A DNA stretch of 64,000 nucleotides from Glandiceps talaboti. Lineage: Eukaryota; Hemichordata; Enteropneusta; Spengelidae. Shown one piece after another: positions 42,001 to 53,700 of the stretch (position 1 is its first letter; the number at the start of each line of letters is the position of its first letter). Position numbers and translations under genes: made by a program. The notes below the pieces were generated by a model. The model saw nothing but the letters and a program-made list of their open reading frames with translations. It ran no database searches and was not told the origin of the DNA. The stretch covers positions 31,168,832-31,232,831 of the forward strand of contig NC_135549.1 of NCBI RefSeq assembly GCF_964340395.1, read 5' to 3'.

Positions 42001-43458
42001 CTGACAAAAGACCCTTTAGTTAACTTGTACTTTCCGTTGGTGAAGGAAAACAATATTGGGCAACAAAACCTAATGACCATTTTCAGTAATTTTACAATTC
42101 CAAAATCTTCACTTACTTCATCCGCTTCTTGATTGGCTGTCTGATCTTCATCTGTCATCTGTGTTCGTGCCATCTTCCTTGGCCTTGGGGTTCCATCCTG
42201 AAAGGAATGAATCAAACAATACAGTATAAACTTATTGATGGAATGAAATAACAGTCATTTAGATTTTAATAATTACTCTTAAAGTTGCCACTACTCAATA
42301 TAACCGTTTTGAAAAAATATTACCACTGATAATAAAGTTATTCTAATCTCCAAAATATTACTTCATTCAGCTACAATCTACTTGTGACACAAGGTTGTCA
42401 CTACTTCATGTGAATAGTACTGACAAAAGACCCTTTAGTTAACTTGAACTTTCCATTGGTGAATGAAAAAAATATTGGGCAACAAAACCTTATGACCATT
42501 TTTAGTAACTTTACAATTCCAAAATCTTCACTTACTTCTTCCTCTTCTTGATTGGCTGTCTGATCTTCATCTGCCATCTGTTTTCGTGCCATCTTCCTTG
42601 GTCTTGGGGTTCCATCCTGAAAGGAATGAATCAAACAACACAGTATAAACTTATTGATGGAATGAAATAACAGTCATTTAGATTTTAATAATTACTCTTA
42701 AAGTTGCCACTACTCAATATAACCGTTTTGAAAAAATATTACCACTGATAATAAAGTTATTCTAATCTCCAAAATATTACTTCATTCAGCTACAATCTAC
42801 TTGTGACACAAGGTTGTCACTACTTGTCATGTGCTTAGTACTGACAAAAGACCCTTTAGTTAACTTGTACTTTCCATTGGTGAAGGAAAACAATATTGGC
42901 CAACAAAATCTAATGACCATTTTCAGTAATTTTACAATTCCAAAAACTCCACTTACTTCTTCCTCTTCTTGATTGGCTGTCTGATCTTCATCTGCAATCT
43001 GTGTTCGTGCCATCTACCTTGGCCTTTGGGTTCCATCCTGAAAGGAATGAATCAAACAATACAGTATAAGCTTATTGATGGAATGAAATAACAGTCATCT
43101 AGATTTTAATATTTACTCTTAAAGTTGTCACTACTCAATATAACCTTTTTGAAATGATATTACCTTTGATAATAAAGTTTTTCTTATCTTCAAAATATTA
43201 CTTCATTCAGCTACAATCTACTTGTGACACAAGGTTGTCACTACTTGTCACGTGCTTAGTACTGACAAAAGACCCTTTAGTTAACTTGTACTTTCCATTG
43301 GTGAAGGAAAACAATATTGGGCAACAAAACCTAATGATCATTTTAAGTAATTTTACAATTCCAAAATCTTCACTTACTTCTTCCTCTTCTTGATTGGCTG
43401 TCTGATCTTCATCTGCCATCTGTGTTCGTGCCATCTGCCTTGGCCTTGGGGTTCCATC
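35993..43458 (-). CDS. exon block of the array gene, 19 copies
   Basis: Exon copies start at 35993, 36414, 36835, 37256, 37675, 38096, 38342, 38763, 39184, 39601, 40020, 40439, 40858, 41279, 41698, 42117, 42536, 42957 and 43378. All are 81 nt except 35993-36074 (82 nt). Frame-breaking copies (35993, 37256, 40020, 41698, 42957) are listed separately. Variants include EADE ends with A15 to T (37675, 40439, 42117), GT to GI at the start (38763, 39184) and K8 to Q (41279, 43378). 38342 follows a 246-bp spacing because most of one intron is deleted while its splice ends remain. Confidence 0.45.
37256..37336 (-). pseudogene. exon copy with TAA two codons before the donor
   Basis: The penultimate glutamate codon is TAA, in GAGTAAGAAGTAAGT. 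The change also creates a second donor-like GTAAGA just upstream, so use of that site would remove the stop but change the length. The acceptor is TAG rather than CAG. Confidence 0.55.
38251..38270. other. deletion junction of about 175 bp in one intron
   Basis: TTTTAATAT joins directly to GTACTTTCC, skipping the middle of the unit, so exons 38096 and 38342 are only 246 bp apart. Donor and acceptor of the shortened intron (about 165 nt) are intact, so it could still splice. Confidence 0.8.
40020..40100 (-). pseudogene. exon copy with TAG at codon 8
   Basis: AAG to TAG at codon 8, plus P4 to R. The acceptor CAG is changed to TAG but the AG is kept. The donor is intact. The same lesion recurs at 41698. 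Confidence 0.6.
41698..41778 (-). pseudogene. exon copy with TAG at codon 8 (duplicate of 40020)
   Basis: Same TAG, same P4 to R change and same TAG acceptor as 40020-40100, 1,678 bp away. Confidence 0.6.
42957..43037 (-). pseudogene. exon copy with TAG at codon 8
   Basis: TAG at codon 8 with P4 to Q instead of R and a normal CAG acceptor. The lesion is shared with 40020 and 41698, probably through sequence exchange. Confidence 0.6.
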
Positions 43459-43798
43459 CTGAAAGGAATAAATCAAACAATACAGTATAAACTTATTGAT
43501 GGAATGAAATAACAGTCATTTAGATTTTAATATTTACTCTTAAAGTTGTCACTACTCAATATAACCTTTTTGAAAAGATATTACCTCTCATAATAAAGTA
43601 ATTCTTATCTTCAAAATATTATTTCATTCAGCTACAATCTACTTGTGACACAAGGTTGTCACTACTTGTCATGTGCTTAGTACTGACAAAAGACCCTTTA
43701 GTTAACTTGTAATTTCCATTGGTGAAGGAAAACAATATTGTGCAACAAAATCTAATGACCATTTTCAGTAATTTTACAATACCATAATCTTCACTTAC

Positions 43799-43879
43799 TT
43801 CTTCCTCTTCTTGATTGGCTGTCCAATCTTTATCTGCCATCTGTGTTCATGCCATCATCCTTGGCCTTGGCGTTCCATC
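43799..43879 (-). pseudogene. exon copy with TGA
   Basis: AAG to ATG at codon 8 and CGA to TGA at codon 11. The offset frame also gains a stop here, so this copy is closed in all three frames. Confidence 0.6.
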
Positions 43880-46800
43880 CTGAAAGGAATGAATCAAACA
43901 ATACAGTATAAACTTATTGATGGAATGAAATAACAGTCATTTAGATTTTAATATTTACTCTTAAAGTTGCCACTACTAAATTTAACCTTTTTGAAAAGAT
44001 ATTACCTCTGATAATAAAGTTATTCTATTCTCCAAAATATTACTTCATTCAGCTACAATCTACTTGTGACACAATGTTGTCATCACTACTTGTCATGTGC
44101 TTAGTACTGACAAAAGACCCTTTAGTTAACTTGTACTTTCCATTGGTGAAGGAAAACAATATTGGGCAACAAAACCTAATGACCATTTTCAGTAATTTTA
44201 CAATTCCAAAATCTTCACTTACTTCTTCCGCTTCTTGATTGGCTGTCTGATCTTCATCTGCCATCTGTGTTCGTGACATCTTCCTTGGCCTTGCGGTTCC
44301 ATCCTGAAAGGAATGAATCAAACAATACAGTATAAACTTATTGATGGAATGAAATAACAGTCATTTAGATTTTAATATTTACTCTTAAAGTTGCCACTAC
44401 TCAATTTAACCTTTTTGAAAAGATATTACCACTGATAATAAAGTTATTCTAATCTCCAAAATGTTACTTCATTCAGCTACAATCTACTTGTGACACAAGG
44501 CTGTCACTACTAGTCATGTGCTTAGTACTGACAAAAGACCCTTTAGTTAACTTGTACTTTCCATTGGTGAAGGAAAACAATGTTGCGCAACAAAACCTAA
44601 TGACCATTTTCAGTAATTTTACAATTCCAAAATCTTCACTTACTTCTTCAAATTCTTGATTGGCTGTCTGATCTTCATCTGCCATCTGTGTTCGTGCCAT
44701 TTTCCTTGGCCTTAGGGTTCCATCCTGAAAGGAATGAATCAAACAATACAGTATAAACTTATTGATGGAATGAAATAACAGTCATTTAGATTGTAATATT
44801 TACTCCTAATGTTGCAACTACTCAATTTAACCTTTTTGAAAAGATATTACCACTGATAATAAAGTTATTCTAATCTCCAAAATATTACTTCATTCAGCTA
44901 CAATCTACTTGTGACTCAAGGTTGTCACTACTTGTCATGTGTTTAGTACTGACAAAAGACCCATAGGTAACTTGTACTTTATATTGGTGAAGGAAAACAA
45001 TATTGGGCAACAAAACCTAATGACCATTTTCAGTAATTTTACAATTCCAAAAACATCACTTACTTCTTCCGCTTCTTGATTGGCTGTCTGGTCTTCCTCT
45101 GCCATCTGTGTTCGTTCCATCTTCCTTGGCCTTGGGGTTCCATCCTGAAATTTAGGAATTAATCAAACAATACAGTATAAACTTATTGATGGAATGAAAT
45201 AACAGTCATTTAGATTTTAATATTTACTCTTAAAGTTGCCTCTACTCAATATAACCTTTTTGAAAAGATATTACCACTGATAATAAAGTTATTCTAATCT
45301 CTAAAATATTACTTCATTCACCTACAATCTACTTGTGACACAAGGTTGTCACTACTAGTCATGAGCTTAGTACTGACAAAAGACCCTTTAGATAACTTGT
45401 ACTTTCCATTGGTGAAGGAAAACAATGTTGCGCAACAAAACCTAATGACCATTTTCAGTAATTTTACAATTCCAAAATCTTCACTAACTTCTTCCACTTC
45501 TTCATTGGCTGTCTGATCTTCATCTGCCATATGTGTTCGTGACATCTTCCTTGGCCTTGGGGTTCCATCCTGAAAGGAATGAATCAAACAATACAGTATA
45601 AACTTATTGATGGAATGAAATAACAGTCATTTAGATTTTAATATTTACTCTTAAAGTTGCCACTACTCAATATAACCTTTTTGAAAAGATATTACCTCTG
45701 ATAATAAAGTGATTCTAATCTCTAAAATATTACTTCATTCAGCTACAATCTACTTGTGACACAAGGTTGTCACTACTAGTCATGTGCTTTTTACTGACAA
45801 AAGACCCTTTAGTTAACTTGTACTTTCCATTGGTGAAGGAAAACAATATTATGATACAAAACCTAATGACCATTTTCAGTAATTTTACAATTCCAAAATC
45901 TTCACTTACTTCTTCCGCTTCTTGATTGGCTGTCTTGTCTTCCTCTGCAATCTGTGTTCGTGCCATCTTCCTTGGCCTTGGGGTTCCATCCTGAAAGGAA
46001 TGAATCAAACAATACAGTATAAACTTATTGATGGAATGAAATAACAGTCATTTAGATTTTAATATTTACTCTTAAAGTTGCCACTGCTTAATTCAACCTT
46101 TTTGAAAAGATATTACCACTGATAATAAAGTTATTCTAATCTCCAAAATATTACTTCATTCAGCTACAATCTACTTGTGACACAAGGTTGTCACTACTTG
46201 TCATGTGCTTAGTACTGACAAAAGACCCTTTAGTTAACTTGTACTTTCCATTGGTGAAGGAAAACAATATTGGGAAACAAAACCTAATGACCATTTTCAG
46301 TAATATTACAATTCCAAAATCTTCACTTACTTCTTCCGCTTCTTGATTGGCTGTCTGTTCTTCCTCTGCCATCTGTGTTCGTGCCATCTTCCTTGGCCTT
46401 GGGGTTCCATCCTGAAAGGAATGAATCAAACAATACAGTATAAACTTATTGATGGAATGAAATAACAGTCATTTAGATTTTAATATTTACTCTTAAAGTT
46501 GCCACTGCTTAATTCAACCTTTTTGAAAAGATATTACCACTGATAATAAAGTTATTCTAATCTCCAAAATATTACTTCATTCAGCTACAATCTACTTGTG
46601 ACACAAGGTTGTCACTACTTGTCATGTGCTTAGTACTGACAAAAGACCCTTTAGTTAACTTGTACTTTCCATTGGTGAAGGAAAACAATATTGGGAAACA
46701 AAACCTAATGACCATTTTCAGTAATATTACAATTCCAAAATCTTCACTTACTTCTTCCGCTTCTTGATTGGCTGTCTGGTCTTCCTCTGCCATCTGTGTT

Positions 46801-49800
46801 CGTGCCATCTTCCTTGGCCTTGGGGTTCCATCCTGAAAGGAATGAATCAAACAATACAGTATAAACTTATTGATGGAATGAAATAACAGTCATTTAGATT
46901 TTAATATTTACTCTTAAAGTTGCCTCTGCTCAATTTAACCTTTTTGAAAAGATATTACCTTTGATAATAAAGTTATTCTAATCTCCAAAATATTACTTCA
47001 TTCAGCTACAATCTACTTGTGACACAAGGTTGTCACTATTTGTCATGTGCTTTTTACTGACAAAAGACCCTTTAGTTAACTTGTACTTTCCATTGGTGAA
47101 GGAAAACTATATTATGCTGCAAAAACCTAATGACCATTTTCAGTAGTTTTACAATACCAAAATATTCACTTACTTCTTCCGCTTCTTGATTGGTTGTTTG
47201 ATTTTCATCTGCCATCTGCGTTTGTGCCATTTTCCTTGGCCTTTAGGTTCCATCCTGAAAGGAATGAAACAAACAATACAGTATAAACTTATTGATGGAA
47301 TGAAATAACAGTCATTTAGATTTTAATATTTACTTTTTAATATTTACAATACAGTATAAACTTATTGATGGAATAAAATAACAGTCATTTAGATTTTAAT
47401 ATTTACTCTTAAAGTTGCCACTACTCAATATAACCTTTTTGAAAAGATATTACCACTGATAATAAAGTTATTCGAATCTCTAAAATATTACTTCATTCAG
47501 CTACAATCTACTTGTGACACAAGGTTGTCACTACTAGTCATGTGCTTAGTACTGACAAAAGACCCTTTAGTTAACTTCTACTTTCCATTGGTGAAGGAAA
47601 ACAATATTGGGCAACAAAATCTAATGTCCATTTTCAGTAATTTTACAATTCCAAAATCTTCACTTACTTCTTCAAATTCTTGATTGGCTGTCTGATCTTC
47701 ATCTGCCATCTGTGTTCGTGCCATCTACCTTGGCCTTGGGGTTCCATCCTGAAAGGAATGAATCAAACAATACAGTATAAACTTATTGATGGAATGAAAT
47801 AACAGTCATTTAGATTTTAATATTTACTCTTAAAGTTGCCACTGCTCAATTTAACCTTTTTGAAAAGATATTACCTCTGATAATAAAGTTATTCTAATCT
47901 CCAAAATATTACTTCATTCAGCTACAATCTACTTGTGACACAAGGTTGTCACTACTAGTCATGCGATTTTTACTGACAAAAGACCCTTTAGTTAACTTGT
48001 ACTTTCCATTGGTGAAGGAAAACAATATTATGCTACAAAACATAATGACCATTTTCAGTAATTTTACAATACCAAAATCTTCACTTACTTCTTCCTCTTC
48101 TTGATTGGCTGTCTGATCTTCATCTGCCATCTGAGTTCGTGCCATTTTCCTCGGCCTTGGGGTTCCATCCTGAAAGGAATGAATCAAACAATACAGTATA
48201 AACTTATTGATGGAATGAAATAACAGTCATTTAGATTTTAATATTTACTCTTAAAGTTCCCTCTACTCAATTTAACCTTTTTGAAAACATATTACCACTG
48301 ATAATAAAGTTATTCTAATCTCTAAAATATTACTTCATTCATCTACAATCTACTTGTGACACAAGGTTGTCACTACTAGTCATGTGCTTATTACTGACAA
48401 AAGACCCTTTAGTTAACTTGTACTTTCCATTGGTGAAGGAAAAAAATATTGGGCAACAAAATCTCATATCCGTTTTCAGTAATTTTACAATTCCGAAATC
48501 TTCACTTACTTCTTCCGCTTCTTGATTGGCTGTCTGGTCTTCCTCTGCCATCTGTGTTCGTGCCATCTTCTTGGCCTTGGGGTTCCATCCTGAAAGGAAT
48601 GAATCAAACAATACAGTATAAACTTATTGATGGAATTAAATAACAGTCATTTAGATTTTAATATTTACTCTTAAAGTTGCCACTACTCAATATAACCTTT
48701 TTGAAAAGATATTACCTCTGTTAATAAAGTTATTCTAATCTCTAAAATATTACTTCATTCAGCTACAATCTACTTGTGACACAAGGTTGTCACTACTAGG
48801 CATGTGCTTTTAACTGACAAAAGACACTTTAGTTAACTTGTACTTTCCATTGGTGAAGGAAAACAATATTATGGTGCAAAACCTAATGACCATTTTCAGT
48901 AATATTACAATAACAAAATCTTCACTTACTTCTTCCGCTTCTTGATTGGCTGTCTGATCTTCATCTGCCATCTGTGTTCGTGCCATCTTCCTTGGCCTTG
49001 GGGTTCCACCCTGAAAGCAATGAATCAAACAATACAGTATAAACTTATTGATGGAATGAAATAACAGTCATTTAGATTTTAATATTTACTTTTTAATATT
49101 TACAATACAGTATAAACTTATTGATGGAATGAAATAAGTCATTTAGATTTTAATATTTACTCTTAAAGTTGCCACTACTCAATGTAACCTTTTTGAAAAG
49201 ATATTACCACTGATAATAAAGTTATTCTAATCTCTAAAATGTTTCTTCATTCAGCTACAATCTACTTGTGACACAAGGTTGTCATTACTTGTCATGTGCT
49301 TAGTACTGACAAAAGACCCTTTAGTTAACTTGTACTTTCCATTGGTGAAGGAAAACAATATTGGGCAACAAAACCTAATGACCATTTTCAGTAATTTTAC
49401 AATTCCAAAAACATCACTTACTTCTTCCCTTTCTTGATTGGCTGTCTGGTCTTCCTCTGCCATCTGTGTTCGTGCCATCTTCCTTGGCCTTGGGGTTCCA
49501 TCCTGAAATTTAGGAATGAATCAAACAATAGTGTATAAACTTATTGATGGAATAAAATAAGTCATTTAGATTTTAATATTTACTCTTAAAGTTGCCACTA
49601 CTCAATATAACCTTTTTGAAAAGATATTACCACTGATAATAAAGTTATTCAAATCTCTAAAATATTACTTCATTCAGCTACAATCTACTTGTGACACAAG
49701 GTTGTCACTACTAGTCATGTGCTTAGTACTGACAAAAGACCCTTTAGTTAACTTGTACTTTCCATTGGTGAAGGATAACAATATTGGGCAACAAAATCTA

Positions 49801-50346
49801 ATGTCCATTTTCAGTAATTTTACAATTCCAAAATCTTCACTTACTTCTTCCTCTTCTTGATTGGCTGTCTGATCTTCATCTGCCATCTGTGTTCGTGCCA
49901 TCTTCCTTGGCCTTGGGGTTCCATCCTGAAAGGAATGAATCAAACAATACAGTATAAACTTATTGATGGAATGAAATAACAGTCATTTAGATTTTAATAT
50001 TTACTCTTAAAGTTGCCACTGCTCAATTTAACCTTTTTGAAAAGATATTACCTCTGATAATAAAGTTATTCTAATCTCCAAAATATTACTTCATTCAGCT
50101 ACAATCTACTTGTGACACAAGGTTGTCACTACTAGTCATGCGATTTTTACTGACAAAAGACCCTTTAGTTAACTTGTACTTTCCATTGGTGAAGGAAAAC
50201 AATATTATGCTACAAAACATAATGACCATTTTCAGTAATTTTAAAATACCAAAATCTTCACTTACTTCTTCCTCTTCTTGATTGGCTGTCTGATCTTCAT
50301 CTGCCATCTGAGTTCGAGTCATTTTCCTCGGCCTTGGGGTTCCATC
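43799..50346 (-). CDS. exon block of the array gene, 16 copies
   Basis: Exon copies start at 43799, 44223, 44644, 45064, 45489, 45910, 46331, 46752, 47174, 47668, 48089, 48510, 48930, 49422, 49845 and 50266. Frame is broken at 43799, 47174, 47668 and 48510; the rest are open. Glutamate 25 is replaced by A, F, V or R in different copies, and D16 by E (GCAGAGGAAGAC) in many. The donor of 45489 is GTTAGT, the weakest seen. Acceptors at 45064 and 49422 have a 4-5-bp TTTA insertion just upstream of the AG. Confidence 0.4.
47174..47254 (-). pseudogene. exon copy with TAA at codon 4
   Basis: CCA to TAA at codon 4, together with several other changes (R11 to Q, D18 to N, A21 to T). One of the more degraded copies. 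Splice ends are intact. Confidence 0.6.
47277..47410. repeat. 73-bp partial duplication in one intron
   Basis: The segment starting ACAGTATAAACTTATT is present twice, about 73 bp apart, joined through TTTTTAATATTTACAAT. The same structure occurs at about 49,036-49,165, so the rearranged unit was itself copied. Confidence 0.8.
47668..47748 (-). pseudogene. exon copy with TAG at codon 8 and EFEE end
   Basis: TAG at codon 8 as in 40020, but with E25 changed to F. The mix of markers points to exchange between copies. Confidence 0.55.
48510..48589 (-). pseudogene. 80-nt exon copy, 1-nt deletion near the start
   Basis: CCAAGGAAG is shortened to CCAAGAAG, giving 80 nt and a frameshift. First of seven copies with this deletion (48510, 50687, 51528, 53210, 54893, 55313, 55733). 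Confidence 0.6.
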
Positions 50347-50686
50347 CTGAAAGGAATGAATCAAACAATACAGTATAAACTTATTGATGGAATGAAATAA
50401 CAGTCATTTAGATTTTAATATTTACTCTTAAAGTTCCCTCTACTCAATTTAACCTTTTTGAAAAGATATTACCACTGATAATAAAGTTATTCTAATCTCT
50501 AAAATATTACTTCATTCATCTACAATCTACTTGTGACACAAGGTTGTCACTACTAGTCATGTGCTTATTACTGTCAAAAGACCCTTTAGTTAACTTGTAC
50601 TTTCCATTGGTGAAGGAAAACAATATTGGGCAACAAAATCTCATATCCATTTTCAGTAATTTTACAATTCCGAAATCTTCACTTAC

Positions 50687-50766
50687 TTCTTCCGCTTCTT
50701 GATTGGCTGTCTGGTCTTCCTCTGCCATCTGTGTTCGTGCCATCTTCTTGGCCATGGGGTTCCACC
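50687..50766 (-). pseudogene. 80-nt exon copy, same 1-nt deletion
   Basis: Same deletion as 48510-48589, plus CCA to CCC-type and GTG changes at the start. Lies 2,177 bp from 48510 in a copied block. Confidence 0.6.
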
Positions 50767-53700
50767 CTGAAAGGAATGAATCAAACAATACAGTATAAAC
50801 TTATTGATGGAATTAAATAACAGTCATTTAGATTTTAATATTTACTCTTAAAGTTGCCACTACTCAATATAACCTTTTTGAAAAGATATTACCACTGATA
50901 ATAAAGTTATTCAAATCTCTCACATATTACTTCATTCAGCTACAATCTACTTGTGACACAAGGTTGTCACTACTAGTCATGTGCTTTTTACTGACAAAAG
51001 ACCCTTTAGTTAACTTCTACTTTCCATTGGTGAAGGAAAACAATAGTATGATACAAAACCTAATGACCATTTTCAGTAATTTTACAAATCCAAAATCTTC
51101 ACTTACTTCTTTATCTTCTTGATTGGCTGTCTGATCTTCATCTGCCATCTGAGTTCGAGCCATTTTCCTCGGCCTTGGGGTTCCATCCTGAAAGGAATTA
51201 ATCAAACAATACAGTATAAACTTATTGATGGAATGAAATAACAGTCATTTACATTTTAATATTTACTCTTAAAGTTCCCTCTACTCAATTTAACCTTTTT
51301 GAAAAAATATTACCACTGATAATAAAGTTATTCTAATCTCTAAAATATTACTTCATTCATCTACAATCTACTTGTGACACAAGGTTGTCACTACTAGTCA
51401 TGTGCTTATTACTGACAAAAGAACCTTTAGTTAACTTGTACTTTCCATTGGTGAAGGAAAACAATATTGGGCAACAAAATCTCATATCCATTTTCAGTAA
51501 TTTTACAATTCCGAAATCTTCACTTACTTCTTCCGCTTCTTGATTGGCTGTCTTGTCTTCCTCTGCCATCTGTGTTCGTGCCATCTTCTTGGCCTTGGGG
51601 TTCCATCCTGAAAGGAATGAATCAAACAATACAGTATAAACTTATTGATGGAATTAAATAACAGTCATTTAGATTTTAATATTTACTCTTAAAGTTGCCA
51701 CTACTCAATATAACCTTTTTGAAAAGATATTACCACTGATAATAAAGTTATTCAAATCTCTAAAATATTACTTCATTCAGCTACAATCTACTTGTGACAC
51801 AAGGTTGTCACTACTAGTCATATGCTTAGTACTGACAAAAGACCCTTTAGTTAACTTCTACTTTCCATTGGTGAAGGAAAACAATAGTATGATACAAAAC
51901 CTAATGACCATTTTCAGTAATTTTACAATTCCAAAATCTTCACTTACTTCTTCCTCTCTTCGATTGGCTGTCTGATCTTCATCTGCCATCTGTGTTCGTA
52001 CCATCTTGCTTGGCCTTGGGGTTCCATCCTGAATGGAATGAATCAAACAATACAGAATAAACTTATTGATGGAATGAAATAACAGTCATTTAGATTTTAA
52101 TATTTACTCTTAAAGTTGCCACTACTCAATATAACCTTTTTGAAAAGATATTACCACTGATAATAAAGTTATTCTAATCTCTAAAATATTACTTCATTCA
52201 GCTACAATCTACTTGTGACACAAGGTTGTCACTTCTAGTCATGTGCTTAGTACTGACAAAAGACCCTTTAGTTAACTTGTACTTTCCATTGGTGAAGGAA
52301 AACAATATTGGGCAACAAAATCTAATGTCCATTTTTAGTAATTTTACAATTCCAAAATCTTCACTTACTTCTTCAAATTCTTGATTGGCTGTCTGATCTT
52401 CATCTCCCATCTGAGTTCGTGCCATTTTCCTCGGCCTTGGGGTTCCATCCTGAAAGAAATGAATCAAACAATACAGTATAAACTTATTGATGGAATGAAA
52501 TAACAGTCATTTAGATTTTAATATTTACTCTTAAACTTCCCTCTACTCAATTTAACCTTTTCGAAAAGATATTACCACTGATAATAAAGTTATTCTAATC
52601 TCCAAAATATTACTTCATTCAGCTACAATCTACTTGTGACACAAGGTTGTCACTACTAGTCATGTGCTTTTTACTGACAAAAGACACTTTAGTTAACTTG
52701 TACTTTCCATTGGTGAAGGAAAACAATATTATGCTAAAAAACCTAATGACCATTTTCAGTAATTTTACAATACCAAAATCTTCACTTACTTCTTTATCTT
52801 CTTGATTGGCTGTCTGATCTTCATCTCCCATCTGAGTTCGTGCCATATTCCTTGGCCTTGGGGTTCCATCCTGAAAGGAATGAATCAAACAATACAGTAT
52901 AAACTTATTGATGGAATGAAATAACAGTCATTTAGATTTTAATATTTACTCTTAAAGTTGCCACTACTCAATATAACCTTTTTGAAAAGATATTACCACT
53001 GATAATAAAGTTATTCGAATCTCTAAAATATCACTTCATTCAGCTACAATCTACTTGTGACACAAGATTGTCACTACTAGTCATGTGCTTAGTACTGACA
53101 AACGACCCTTTAGTTAACTTGTACTTTCCATTGTGTAGGAAAACAATATTGGGCAACAAAATCTAATGTCCATTTTCAGTAATTTTACAATTCCAAAATC
53201 TTCACTTACTTCTTCCGCTTCTTGATTGGCTGTCTAGTCTTCCTCTGCCATCTGTGTTCGTGCCATCTTCTTGGCCTTGGGGTTCCATCCTGAAAGGAAT
53301 GAATCAAACAATACAGTATAAACTTATTGATGGAATGAAATAACAGTCATTTAGATTTTAATATTTGCTCTTAAAGTTGCCACTACTCAATATAACATTT
53401 TTGAAAAGATATTACCTCTGATAATAAAGTTATTCTAATCTCTAAAATATTACTTCATTCAGCTACAATCTACTTGTGACACAAGGTTGTCACTACTAGT
53501 CATGTGCTTTTTACTGACAAAAGACCCTTTAGTTAACTTGTACTTTCCATCGGTGAAGGAAAACAATATTATGCTACAAAACCTAATGACCATTTTCATT
53601 AATTTTACAATACCAAAATCTTCACTTACTTCTTTATCTTCTTGATTGGCTGTCTGATCTTCATCTCCCATCTGAGTTCGTGCCATTTTCCTCGGCCTTG

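Larger units (their letters stand above)
40020..43375 (-). repeat. four-unit (1,678-bp) higher-order repeat, two copies
   Basis: Units at 40020, 40439, 40858 and 41279 correspond in order to 41698, 42117, 42536 and 42957. Shared markers are the TAG exon with TTCTGGTTCC and TAAAAGG, AATATAGTATAAAC, GGAAAGAAATAAGTC, CATGTGCTCAG and the TCATGTGAATAG intron. A related pair lies at 37256 and 37675. The fourth units differ, so copying was followed by exchange or divergence. Confidence 0.8.
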